From assembly GCF_002994745.2 (NCBI RefSeq), contig NW_020126840.1:1-64000 (forward strand): DNA of 64,000 nt, in the 5' to 3' direction. Under the pieces are notes generated by a model. The model saw only the letters and a list, made by a program, of their open reading frames with translations. It had not been told where the DNA came from and ran no database searches. Made by a program: the position numbers and the translations under genes. This DNA comes from Rosa chinensis. Taxonomy: Eukaryota; Streptophyta; Magnoliopsida; Rosales; Rosaceae. Shown here one piece after another: positions 11,911 through 21,928 of the stretch (position 1 is its first letter; the number at the start of each line of letters is the position of its first letter).

Positions 11911-13113
11911 GTTTATAACATGAAAAAGACGATTTTGTGCAAATATCAAGTTATAATTAGAGAAAATATACTGGAGGTTGTGAGGGAGGGAGGGTGATTA
12001 GGGTTTAAATGTGGCTTCTATGCTTAGAACTTTTATTTGGATCAAGTCAAATGGAAATTTGCTTACTAACTGTCAAAGAGTACTCGGAAGAAAGATCATT
12101 TTTGACGGTTCTTACCTATATGTCATACTGTTGTTGAAGCTCAAATTGATCTTAATCAATATTGTGTAAGATCAATTGTTATTTGGAATGTACGTTTTAT
12201 CTTTGGCTACAACTATAGGTTCATATCTCAAATCTCTTTATCGCAGTGGCTAATTAATAATTTTTAGTACTAGAACCTCCCAATGGAATGAAATTGTGTG
12301 ATGTATTTTCTTTTTACCTGCAGAATATTTGAAAATGGAGAAATACGTGTTTGATGCCTCTTTTAAGTTCTCATTATGTTCCTATTTAACTTAATAACTT
12401 ATCTTTAATGTTGCTAATAAATGGATTGAATCCCAAGTTAAAATAAGGATTAAACTAACTTTACATTCAGTCTCTTATGTTTTAATTTCATCAACAACAC
12501 CCTTATGTTTTACCAATTTAATCAATCTAATCTACTTTGTCAGTTTTCACTATTAACTGCTGACGTGGCTCAAATATAATCCACATTTTTTATGAAGTGG
12601 GCATTGATTTGCACCTCACCAAACCAAGCACATTTATGGTGCCGCACTCCCTTTAGGGTCAGTAGCTAAGCAAAACTTAACACGCGTCCGAGAGATAAGC
12701 ATGGCATGTTTAGTAAATAAGTTCATAAGATGGAAGCGCAAGGGAGAAGGAGAAAGAGACAATATGTAATAGGCAATAGCAAGGAAAAATAATGTCTTAA
12801 TATATAATGATTCCTCTTTTGAATTCAATCAAGGATCTCATAATGTTAATTAAGTCAATATATTAAAATTGCTAATTTTATATCAACAAGATTGCAATAA
12901 TTTAGGATTACAATTAATATATTGATTTTTATTGTTTATTGTGTAGAATATATTAAATAAGGGTATGTTAGGAATGGAAAATTTAGGTGTTGAGTCAGTA
13001 AGATAGAAAAGGAAACAAATCTAACGTGGCAGCTGAGTGCCTGAGTCATAGGACCGCGATTAATAAAAAAATTCATCCGGACTACATCCAATATGGGGTG
13101 TGAATTTTGGACT
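11911..13113. other. AT-rich intergenic DNA, no gene seen
   Basis: Only short, non-conserved open frames occur on either strand. The minus frame at 12634-12828 lacks any recognisable motif. The segment ends at the target duplication of the MULE-type MITE. Confidence 0.5.
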
Positions 13114-13122
13114 TAAATCAAA

Positions 13123-13832
13123 GGGTGCGTCTATTGCCACCCTACCATTTTCTTAGTTCACCCTACAAACATTTAAATTATTGAAAGACTATATTACCCA
13201 AGTGCAAAACTAAGTACATTAATTTTCTAAAATCCAAATTTGTAAGGAAAAATAAAAAAATAACCAATGAATTAAATAGAAAGATTACTTAATTTCTCAT
13301 TAGATAACATTAATCTTCATCTTCTCCACCCAAATTTCCATTTATTACTATTTTTTTGTTTTGTTTTTGTTACCTCTTCATCATGAATTCGTTATTTAAT
13401 TCACAAAATCATTAGTGTTAACTACGTACAAAATCTTTGCAATACCTTTTGTGAATACCGAAAGTAAAAATTTAAAACACGAAAGAAAAATCTTAATATC
13501 TTCTTCATCGCTCATAGAGTCATAGTTGTTAACTAACTAATCTTTTGACATAGATGAACATTGAAGCAGAAAGGAAAAATTAAAAAAAAGGAAGTAAATT
13601 AGATTATGATTTTGTTAGGAAACTTTAATATATTATAATTTTTTTATTGGTATAAATTAACTGCAAGATTTTCATTAAAAAAAATCTCTTTTAATTGGAT
13701 ATGTCATATAAGGATATTATTGGAAATAGAAATGGGTTACATAAGTAAATTTAATAATTGAAATTAAAATGTATGGTGTAATGATCAAGTAGGGTGAACA
13801 AAGAAAATGGTAGGGTGTCAATAGCCGCACCC
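13123..13832. mobile_element. MULE-type non-autonomous transposon (710 bp)
   Basis: Terminal inverted repeats of about 44 bp match with only a few mismatches. The left end starts GGGTGCGTCTATTGCCACCC and the right end, reverse-complemented, starts GGGTGCGGCTATTGACACCC; both continue through TACCATTTTCTT and GTTCACCCTAC. A perfect 9-bp target duplication, TAAATCAAA, sits at 13114-13122 and 13833-13841. Nine-bp duplications are the mark of Mutator-like elements. The interior is AT-rich and has no coding capacity. Confidence 0.9.
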
Positions 13833-13841
13833 TAAATCAAA

Positions 13842-14482
13842 TTAAATCTAAATTAAAAACCTTTCAATGAAAATTGGTCATATTAAAATATTATATGACA
13901 CAATTTAATACAAACAAAACTAGAGTAAACTAAAACTGAATTATGTTTGAAAGGAATAAGAAACTAAAATCTGAATAACATAAAAAATAAATTACACAGA
14001 CCAGAACTTCATCAGCACACCTAGCTCATTCCATTATTCTCCTGTTCATGTGCACAGTACTTGCAACTAACACTGTTGTAGGAGTGAGTTTTCGTCATCG
14101 CTACTCATGATCAGTATGGCATTCATCTTGGCTAAATTTAAAAACACATAAAAATGTGTATACATTTCTGACAGTTAATAAGTAAAACCACTAAACCAGA
14201 TGCTTCTAGCATCTTTCTACTTTTTGTTCATCCAGAGTTCAATTTTTCCAATTGGTAAAATCGAGCTAAACGTTGATCGCAAAGTAGAATCTCACTCCCA
14301 TTAGCTGCAGCTGCATTATCCATTCTCTCAAAGATCAACAAATTATAGGCCCGGTCTTTAATCATCGACTTCAACTTTGATATATGTCATCTGAAGACAT
14401 TATTGGCATAGTGAGATAGGCCCGGTCTTTCACCATCGACTTCAACTTACAAAGCAGTCTCATAGAGTTGGCTGTAACACCC
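13842..14482. other. Intergenic DNA between two elements
   Basis: No coding signal is visible. A phrase of about 17 bp (GGCCCGGTCTTT followed by AT/CACCATCGACTTC) occurs twice, near 14350 and 14417, suggesting a short local duplication. Confidence 0.4.
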
Positions 14483-15589
14483 TGAAAACACGAAAATCTA
14501 AAAACAAACAAAATGCAGACATGTGTACAAAATAATAATTTTATTAATTTAAGTGCGGGTTACAATCTTTGGTAATCCTCTGATTCTATCTCCGACGATA
14601 AATTTCACTCAAGGGCTTAACGCTTGATCTTGAGTGGTACGATGATCACGAAAGTCGACACGTGACGAATGTTTTGACTTGAGGTTGGTGAGGAACCGAC
14701 TATTTGGCAGCTTGAGGGTTCTTCACATGAGCTTGGGAGGCTTCTGAAATTTTGAGAGTATTTTCTTCTCTTTTTTGGCTGAAGTTCTTCTCTTGATTTG
14801 AGATGGGGTATTTATAGTGTCGGTGTCTCTCTCAATTTGGATTGCCTTGATGACACGTAATTAATTGTATTTTTCTTAATAACATAATCAAATCAATCAG
14901 CCTTAATTAATTGATTTAATCACGACCATTAAGGAATTAGCCAATCAATTTGATGGCTGATTTTAATTGTATTTCATTAATAACATAATCAAATCAATCA
15001 GCCTTAATTAACTGATTTAATCACGACCATTAAGGAATTAGCCAATCAATTTGATGGCTGATTTTAATTGTATTTCATTAATAGTATAATCAAATCAATC
15101 TGCCTTAATTAACTGATTTAATTACGATCATTAAGGAATTAGCCAATCAATTTGATGGTTGATTTTAATTGTATTTCATTAATAGCATAATCGAATCAAT
15201 CATCTTTAATTAACTGATTTAATCACGACTATTAAGGAATTAGCTAATTAATTTGATGACTGATTTTCATCTTGATTATCAATTTAAATAAATTGACATC
15301 TAATCAGCAGACGAAATTTAATACTTGATTTGACTCAGAATCAATTGATTTAATTTGATTTATCCACTTTAATATTAGCTGATTAAGTCGGAACAAATTT
15401 ATTTATTGCCGTCAGGCTTTTTGTATGCCGCCACGTGTCATTCCTTGAGTCCACTTGGTTTTGCTTACTCATAAGCCACTTGCACATTTTGTGGGACCCA
15501 CATACCGACTAAATTTGTTCGGTCATAATTTCAAGTGTTGACCGAATTATTTAATAAATTTTATTTTCATTAAATTTTTGGTGTCTACA
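14483..15589 (-). repeat. 3' LTR of left Tat element (1107 bp)
   Basis: The minus strand starts TGTAGACACCAAAAATTTAA and ends with TTTTCGTGTTTTCA. Both ends match the right-copy LTR (48713-49588), as do internal blocks such as the TATA region (TATAAATACCCC, minus, near 14810) and the segment before the end (GATTGTAACCCGCACTT). It is 231 bp longer than the right LTR, mostly through extra copies of a 101-bp repeat. Confidence 0.85.
14862..15267 (-). repeat. Four 101-bp tandem repeats inside the LTR
   Basis: Copies begin at about 14862, 14964, 15065 and 15166, each opening TAATTGTATTT and running through AACTGATTTAATCACGA to TTTGATGGCTGATTT. The period is 101-102 bp, and copies differ by a handful of changes, the last being the most diverged. 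The homologous part of the right LTR does not show this four-fold array. Confidence 0.85.
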
Positions 15590-15603
15590 AATGCCCCCAC
15601 TTC
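15590..15603 (-). other. Polypurine tract of left Tat element
   Basis: The minus strand reads GAAGTGGGGGCATT directly before the TGTAGACACC start of the LTR. This marks 15589 as the internal border of a 3' LTR and fixes the element's orientation. Confidence 0.7.
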
Positions 15604-15712
15604 AAGGTGTGCCGTAAACATGTTGTCATATGTTAGAGGTGTGACTTGAAGTTTGAATTTGACTTCATTTTTTTTTTATAACTTTTTTTTTTATATACGA
15701 AAAGACTATAAA

Positions 15713-15931
15713 TTAAAGATGAAAGCCTCTTTGGCATCCCGAGTTTACAACGTCAAACATTAAGGCTCTTGAAGCCTCCAAAGGGACTCTATTTGTCCAC
15801 ACATTTCCACTAGTACAGTTGTGGCCTAGATTAGCTAAGGCATCAGCTACAAAATTTGCTTCCCAGAAGATATGTCGAAAGGAGATTGAGTTGAATCTTG
15901 TAGCAATGTCTTGGATATCTTGAACAAATTT
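15713..15931 (-). pseudogene. LINE 3' end, RNase H C-terminus
   Basis: An open 72-codon minus frame resembles the end of the RNase H domain that closes many plant LINE ORF2 proteins: FNSISFRHIFWEANFVADAL with the A-D-A-L-A-N-L-G box, then an SRALMFDVV tail and a stop at 15715-15713. Two T-rich runs follow on the plus strand (15668-15692), consistent with a decayed poly(A) tail. The 5' part is missing, as is usual for LINEs. It lies just inside the Tat element next to the polypurine tract. Confidence 0.75.
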
Positions 15932-15935
15932 TTTT

Positions 15936-16280
15936 TTTTTTTTAGAACTCCAAAGTTGTAGAGATTCCCTTGGAATCTTGATTTAAAATTGTAGAGAGTC
16001 TCCCGAAATCTTGATTTAATTTAGAGATTCTCTTGCAATCAGGATTTAATTTTGCAAATATGACAAGGACTCCAAATAAGCAGGTGACAAAGCTCATAAT
16101 ATCAGAGTATTTTTGTTAAATATTTATGAAATAAATCCTTGATTTTTCCAAATAAAATATTTGTTCACAAAATTTCAGCAATCAATATATTGGTGTCATA
16201 TATAACAGAAAATTTAGAATTCCTGCCATATTTTCCTAGTCTCAACTAGGAAATTCCTTACGTGAATAACTCTTGCCTTT
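15936..16280. other. Non-coding segment of left Tat element
   Basis: AT-rich sequence with a small duplicated phrase (TTGTAGAGA followed by CTTGATTTAA, near 15955 and 15990). It leads into the putative promoter at 16284. Nothing coding was seen. Confidence 0.4.
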
Positions 16281-16283
16281 CAA

Positions 16284-16540
16284 TATAAATAGAGGCCCTC
16301 CTCCAACCCATCCTTCAACATTCAGTATTGGGGCTGGCAAGACTTGATTGACTATAGCTCTCAAATTTGCAGCCCAGTCGTGCCGTGTGCTTGGCGTTGC
16401 AATGTGATTTGTTGTGTACTCAATTCTTTATTATCAGTCAAGGTGGTCACTTATTCTCTCTTTCACTATCTTCTGACAGGAGCTTGATTTCTTTAATTTG
16501 AGAATTTCACGTGTCGTTGGTGCAATAAGGGAGACTGAGG
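16284..16540 (+). promoter_or_regulatory. Putative promoter and leader of the opposite-strand gene
   Basis: A TATA box (ATATAAATAG, 16283-16292) is followed by a CT-rich leader and a donor-like GAG|GTATGT at about 16540. The next plausible acceptor in the same sense is TTTTCAG at 18975-18981, which opens the coding exon of the coiled-coil gene. The sequence therefore looks like the promoter and first non-coding exon of the gene running opposite to pol, with the later hAT insertion inside its intron. Transcription is inferred only. Confidence 0.4.
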
Positions 16541-17025
16541 TATGTCTCTCTCTCTCTCTCTATCTTCTTTTTCTTTCATACTCTGCCCTGATCTTCATTG
16601 AATATGTCTTGACCTTCTGACATGATATGGACCCATAGCATGGTTCTTTTTCTTCGGCTTGCTTCCCTTTGAGAAATCATTTTGCTTTCCCATATTAGAT
16701 CTGATGAATGCACTTGCAGACCCATAGCATGATTTTTTTATCACAACAAAAGCATGATTCATCCATGTCCTTCTAATCATTCTTGTCTCATGACGTGACT
16801 TTTTTTTTTTTTTTTTATTTTATTTTTTACCGATACAGCTTTGGGACTCATCCATGATTGCATATTTGCATGTGCCTTGACGATAATGCCCTTTTTTTTT
16901 TTATAATAAAACAATACTACTTTTATAATCACATTGAGGAAAACAAACTCCAAGCACCCAAGAATCTGAGGCCCCACTTTGCAACTCATTATTGATCTAT
17001 CAGAATAGATGAACGTAGTTGCTAT

Positions 17026-18404
17026 TAGGCCTGACATTTAAACCCTAATCCGCAAACCAGCAAACTCGCACTATACCCGCACGCTAAAAATCTGCACAAA
17101 CCCGCCCGTTTATTAATTCAGGCTAAAAAAAGTCCGCACGCAAAAAACCAGCAAATTAATGGGTTTTGCGGGCTAAACCCGTTGGAACCCATTAACTTAA
17201 AATCCTTTCCAAAAACCCATTTCCCATTACCCATACGGGTTCCACATTTTTTTTTCAACCAGGGCATTTTTATAATTTTTCTTATTCTACATGAGGATCC
17301 GACAGTTGGATCTTCGTATAATTGTGAAAAAACGATTCAAAAGGAGATCTGTGAGAATTCGACTGTTGGATCGTCGTATAATTTTGTGAGGATGATTCTA
17401 AAGGCGATCTGGGACGATCCAACCGTTGGATCTTCGTATAATTGTGCAAAGATGATTCAAAAAGCGATCCGTGAGGATCTGACCGTTGGATCGTCATATA
17501 ATTTTGTGAGGATGATTCTAAGGGTGATCCGGGACGATCCAACCGTTGGATTGTCGTATAATTTTTAGAGGATGAACCTAAGGGCGATCCCTTAGGATTT
17601 GACCGTTGGATCGTGGTATTATTTTGAGAGGATGAATCTAAGGGCGATCCGTGAGGATCTGACCGTTAGATTATCGTATAATTTTGAGAGGATGAACCTA
17701 AGGGCGATCCGTGAGGATTTGACCGTTGGATCGTCGTATAATTTTGAGAGGATGAACCTAAGGGCAATCCGTGAGGATCTGACCGTTGGATCATCGTATA
17801 AATCTGTAAAGATGATCATCTAGGTGATCTGTGAGGATCTGACTGTTGGATCGTGGTATAATTTTGAGAGGATGAAACTAAGGGCGATCTGTGAGGATCT
17901 GACCGTTGGATCATCGCATAAATTGGTAAAGATGATCCTCTAGGTGATCCGACCGTTAGATCATCGTATAAATCGGTAAAGATGATCCTCTAGGTGATCT
18001 GTGAGGGTCCGACTGTTGGATCGTCGTATAATTGTGATTTGTGAATCATTTTTTGTCAAAAAAGGAAAGGAAAAACAAATCTAAAAAGATAGAAAATAAA
18101 AAATTTCAAAATAGAAAACCAAAAAAGTTCATATAGAGAAAATGGCAAATGAGGGGTTATATACATAAGTCTTAATTGGTTTTAGTTGCTTTGATAAAAA
18201 GTTTTTTTTTTGTTTTTTTTTTTTTTAAATTTGTTTATGGGTCTTAACGGGTTTTAACAAGTTCCAACGGAAAACCCGCAAACCCGTCGGGTTTGGCCCG
18301 CGAAACCCGTTAAGCTAGGGTTCTTATCGGGTTGGCCCGTTAAGAACCCAACCCGTTAAGAACCCGCACCGTACCCACACTATACCCGCACGTTGCCAGG
18401 CCAA
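17026..18404. mobile_element. hAT-type non-autonomous element (1379 bp)
   Basis: A perfect 8-bp target duplication, GTTGCTAT, lies at 17018-17025 and 18405-18412, the length expected for hAT elements. The ends are TAGGCCTGAC on the left and, reverse-complemented, TTGGCCTGGC on the right. Subterminal DNA is crowded with copies of an ACCCGC/GGGTTT motif in both orientations. The interior is a 60-bp tandem array (17286-18040). No transposase is present. Confidence 0.85.
17286..18040. repeat. 60-bp minisatellite, about 12-13 copies
   Basis: The unit keeps almost perfect 60-bp register from 17286 to 17940, after which one unit is shortened by about 10 bp. Its core is GAC(C/T)GTTGGATC followed by GTCGTATAAT, and each unit ends with GATGA and AGGGCGATCC. 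Because 60 is a multiple of three, open frames of 66-128 codons exist on both strands and give repeated peptides of 20 residues. I read these as a by-product of the repeat, not as genes. Confidence 0.9.
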
Positions 18405-18582
18405 GTTGCTATGAAGGCAACAAAGAAATTATTTTTATATTAGGTATTTCATGGATTTTGCACATGATAACAGTATGAGGACCATCACAAAACCTCTAGC
18501 AGAGGAGCCGACTGCTGTTGGTAACTCTTTTTGTTGTAGATCCATTTCGGAACCACATATCTACTAGGTTATGTAGTGGAGA

Positions 18583-18735
18583 GGATTGTATGCACCGACA
18601 GACACTGTCGGTTATTATCTTTAAAAAAATAACAGTCACTCATTTAATCCACTCCTTTATATATTTTAATATCAAAAAAATTACATCCATTCATATTGCA
18701 AGTATCCATGCACTGACGGTGCATGAAATACACTC
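18583..18735. repeat. MITE-like inverted repeat segment
   Basis: The left part reads GTATGCACCGACAG and the right part, reverse-complemented, reads TCATGCACCGTCAGTGCATG, giving loosely matching ends about 150 bp apart around an AT-rich core. No clear target duplication was found, so the assignment as a small TIR element is weak. Confidence 0.3.
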
Positions 18736-18922
18736 TCGGTTATGTAGTTACAATGTTGAATCCATAGTCTGACCCCGGCACATTTTTTTTTTTTTTTTCG
18801 AGTTCGAAGCATGATTCTCTTTTTCTTAATCATTCATTCTGTCACATGCCCCACACTCTTCTTTCTCATGATGCCGCAGCCACCTTTTTTTTTTCCACAT
18901 CATGCATGCGTTTTGAAAGTTG

Positions 18923-18926
<4 letters not shown>

Positions 18927-18954
<28 letters not shown>
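18927..18954. repeat. (TA)n microsatellite
   Basis: Fourteen TA units precede a run of Ts, just upstream of the splice acceptor of the coiled-coil gene. Confidence 0.95.
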
Positions 18955-18962
<8 letters not shown>

Positions 18963-18981
18963 TTTTCCCCTTTCTTTTCAG

Positions 18982-19835
18982 GGCTTTGGTGATAGGCTTG
19001 CTGCTACTAGTGTGTTGCTTCTCGAGGGAACTTGAGGCTTACTCTTTACCCATGAAAGGAACATCCAATGCAAAGAATGACTCACAGAAAATTGACCCTA
19101 CAGGTACAATTCTTAACTCTTGTGTATTTTCATTGCATTTTAAGCCCTTTTTTTTTAACTGATGATACATGCACAGGTCCACTCACCAAGGTGCATCCTC
19201 CCAAGTCTTTGAACACCATAGCCTTTTCAGAGGCCTCTCTTGGTGGAGCTGCTATTATAGATGCTAGTCAAAGACTTCGTGATATTCGTCAACAAGCTGC
19301 TACCGCAGTTTGTGAACAAATTGAAGATATGATAATGAAGCACTCCTCAAAGACCATTCTTTCCAGCAAGGGGGAACTTGACAAGCTGATAGCTGAGCTT
19401 AGTCATTATGGGATTGATCCTTCATCTGTAAGGGGAAAAGTTGAGGGATTGTTGACTAGTGCTGACCAATACAACTTGGCACGGCTTTCTTGTTCATGCA
19501 AGGCTACTCCAGGCACACGTAATCAACGTCTGGCTGACATAGAGTCAGAAATTGCGAAGGTCACTTCAATTCGTCAAGCTGACTCTGATCATCGCCAATC
19601 TGCATTCAAGTCTTTGGAGAAATTAAAGGAGGAGCAACGAAAATTGGAGCAAACAGTGACTTTACTAGACGAGAGACTTTTACTACAAGAGAAGAAGCTT
19701 GTCGACCTAGAAAAAGAGAAGACTCAAATCCAAGAGACCCCCGAGGTGAACACTGCAGAGCTTGAGATGACAAAATCATTGCGAGATATTTTTGAGAGCC
19801 ACCGCAATAGCTTCAAGGGTTTGACTTGGGTGTGA
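18982..19835 (+). pseudogene. Opposite-strand coiled-coil gene of left Tat copy (N-truncated)
   Basis: Two exons are supported: 18982-19103 (acceptor TTTTCAG, donor ACAG|GTACAA) and 19177-19835 (acceptor TGCACAG). They encode a domain nearly identical to the one at 62377-63250: ELEAYSLPMKGTSNAKNDSQ, then TIAFSEASLGGA, RDIRQQAATAVCEQIEDM, a conserved KGELDKLIAELSHYGIDP block, and a heptad-rich coiled coil (KLEQTVTLLDERLLLQEKKL). Homology begins at about 19023. The upstream exon present in the right copy, which carries the mobile-domain-like segment, is missing here. It runs convergent to pol, and the two stops are 344 bp apart. Function is unknown. Confidence 0.75.
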
Positions 19836-20179
19836 AGAGTTGTTCTCCACTTTGTAGTCTATGATGATTTTTCACTTTCCTTTATTACTTGTAATAAGTC
19901 AAACTTTGACAGTCATAACTTATTATGGAAATAAAGTACCATTCTATTTATTTACTTTATGAATGGTAAACAAACCTTTTATTTTTATTTGATTTGACTG
20001 AACTTGAGATTGTTATTCCCAAGCTACCTACGTATCCTTCTAATGAAGGAATCAAGTCATCACGTAGTTCAAGTGTTTATGGATGAAGTGAAATTTTGTT
20101 TTGTTTTGTTTTGTTTTTTTTTTTTGTGTGCCATGTGCAGTTTAGGCTCGTGCTGGCTAGGAGCGTCTTCTTACTTTCT

Positions 20180-21706
20180 TCAAGCATAGTACCTTTTCAA
20201 GAACTTTCCATATATGGGGCCAATTCTCAGGCCATCTTCAGCCACAATTTTGTAGGCTCCATTGGTGTAGACTTCGCTGACGACATAAGGTCCATCCCAC
20301 TTTGACTTGAACTTAGGACCAATCTTGTGTGTCATGATGATAGGTTTGCGCACAGCAAGAACTAGGTCGCCAACTTGAAAGGATCAGGGTTGAACCCCTT
20401 TATTGAAAGCTCGTGACATTCGAGCTTGATAGCATTCCAAGTGCTGCTATGCATCAAGTCTCTTTTCATCTAAGGCTTCCAACTCTTGAATGCGTAACTT
20501 GCCATTCTCTTCATCAGTCAGTCCTTCTTGCAAAGCAATCCTCAGATATCGAATTTGTTTCTCTAAGGGTAAGACCGCTTCAACACCATATACAAGGGAG
20601 TAAGGTGTAGCTTTCGTGGGAGTTCTATATGTCGTCCTGTAGGCCCAGAGCGCCTCGCCCATTCTTTCATGCCAATCCCTTTTTGTTTTGCTGACAGCTT
20701 TCGTCAAAATATTACACAATGTCTTGTTGAATGCTTTAGCCAAACCATTAGCTGGGGCGTTGTACATAGAAGAAAAGTGTAGCTTGAAGTGATATTTCTC
20801 ACAAAGTTTCTCCTTGACACTATTGGAAAAGTACTTGGCATTGTCTGTGATGATGCAACGCTAAACACCATATCGTTGGATGATATTCCCTTTGATGAAG
20901 TCAACAACATTTTCTTTCTTTATTTCCTTAAGCGGCACCACCTCTGCCCACTTTGAAAAGGAATCCGTAGCTGCTAGAATGTATGAGTGATCGGTGGAGA
21001 ATTTTGGAGTTATGGGCCCCACAGCATCGAGTCCCCACACATCGAAGGGGTAGGAAGCAATCGTTGGATGCAATGGCTCTGGTGGTTGATGGATGAAGTT
21101 TGCGTGAAACTGACAGGCTTGACACATTTGTGCATACTCCATGCAATCTTTCACCATGGTGGGTCAATAGTAACCCATCATCTTCACTTGAAAGTGGAGC
21201 TTAGGACCTGACTGGTGAGCTCTGCATACTCTTGAATGAGCTTCCTCCATAGCCTTAGCAACTTCCTCTTTCCCCAGACATCTAAGAAGCAATCCATCGA
21301 ATGATCGTCGATAAAGAGTCTCCTTGTAGTCGAAGAAGCGTGATACTCTTCGTCTTATGTCCGAGCGTTGCTTTGGGTCATCAGAAAGCTTATTTCGCTT
21401 GAGGTAATCAATCAATGGGTACCTCCAGTCATCAACATCGATCACGTAAACAGAGACAACATTGGAATCTTCATGCCAAAGCTCAGAGATTGCCGGTACG
21501 ACCCACAGTTGGCAGATTGGAAGGTGTATGATTTCATCCTCTGATAATGCCAAAGCTGCTACTAAGTTGGCCAAAGCGTCTGCCGTTTGATTTTCTTTTC
21601 TTGGCACATGCGTCAGTGTGACAGCATCAAAACCCTTTAAGAGTTGTGTGGCAAGCTGAAAATAAGGAACTAAATCCTCTTTCTTCACTTCATAGATAGT
21701 TACCAA
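20180..21706 (-). pseudogene. Tat pol 3' part: RNase H end and integrase
   Basis: The frame starts inside the second RNase H (VKKEDLVPYF, HVPRKENQTADALANL), then the integrase zinc finger, core and C-terminal domain, ending GKFLKRYYA with TGA at 20182-20180. Stops break it after MMGYY, after IIQRYGV, after KRLDA and at GVQP. The integrase core keeps two Asp (WGLDAVGP; IITDNAKYF), but the catalytic Glu of NGLVEAFN is changed to Lys (NGLAKAFN), so the enzyme would be dead even without the stops. It is close in sequence to 55530-57062 of the right copy, on the opposite strand. Confidence 0.9.
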
Positions 21707-21714
21707 AAAATGAA

Positions 21715-21928
21715 AAAGAAAAGAACAATACGTAGGGAGTACAAAGGGATTTGTTTATTGTAAAGAGGTTGCAAAAAGGGGTCCCATATTATCAATAGGG
21801 ACACATATCTGTGCCTTTATTTTCTGTAAGGGACAAATATGGACTTGTGTGCCTATTGATCAACTATAGAGACAAATACTGGATTTGTCCCCAAATATGT
21901 GTGCCATTTGGGCATATTTCTAGTAGTG
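21715..21928 (-). mobile_element. CACTA-like element terminus
   Basis: Read on the minus strand from 21928, the sequence starts CACTACTAGAAATATGCCC. It then repeats short subterminal phrases (GGGACAAAT and ATATTTGTCCC in both orientations), a pattern typical of CACTA transposon ends. The other end was not found in the window. It abuts the point where Tat homology stops, so it may have caused that truncation. Confidence 0.45.

Larger units (their letters stand above)
14483..21706 (-). mobile_element. 5'-truncated Tat-lineage Ty3/gypsy element (left copy)
   Basis: Minus-strand order: pol from the end of the second RNase H through integrase (21706-20180), a convergent opposite-strand gene (18982-19835, plus), a polypurine tract (15603-15590) and the 3' LTR (15589-14483). 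Homology with the right copy (48713-64000) stops at about 21700, where a CACTA-like end begins, so the 5' LTR, gag, protease and reverse transcriptase are gone. A LINE end and a hAT element later inserted between the LTR and the opposite-strand gene. Confidence 0.85.

Noticed and set aside
17182..17823. Open frames of 66-128 codons on both strands encoding 20-residue repeats
   Set aside because: They arise because the minisatellite unit is 60 bp; frames are open on both strands and no start context or homology supports a protein.
17286..18040. Regularly spaced repeats resembling a CRISPR array
   Set aside because: Units are contiguous 60-bp repeats without unique spacers, inside a plant hAT element.
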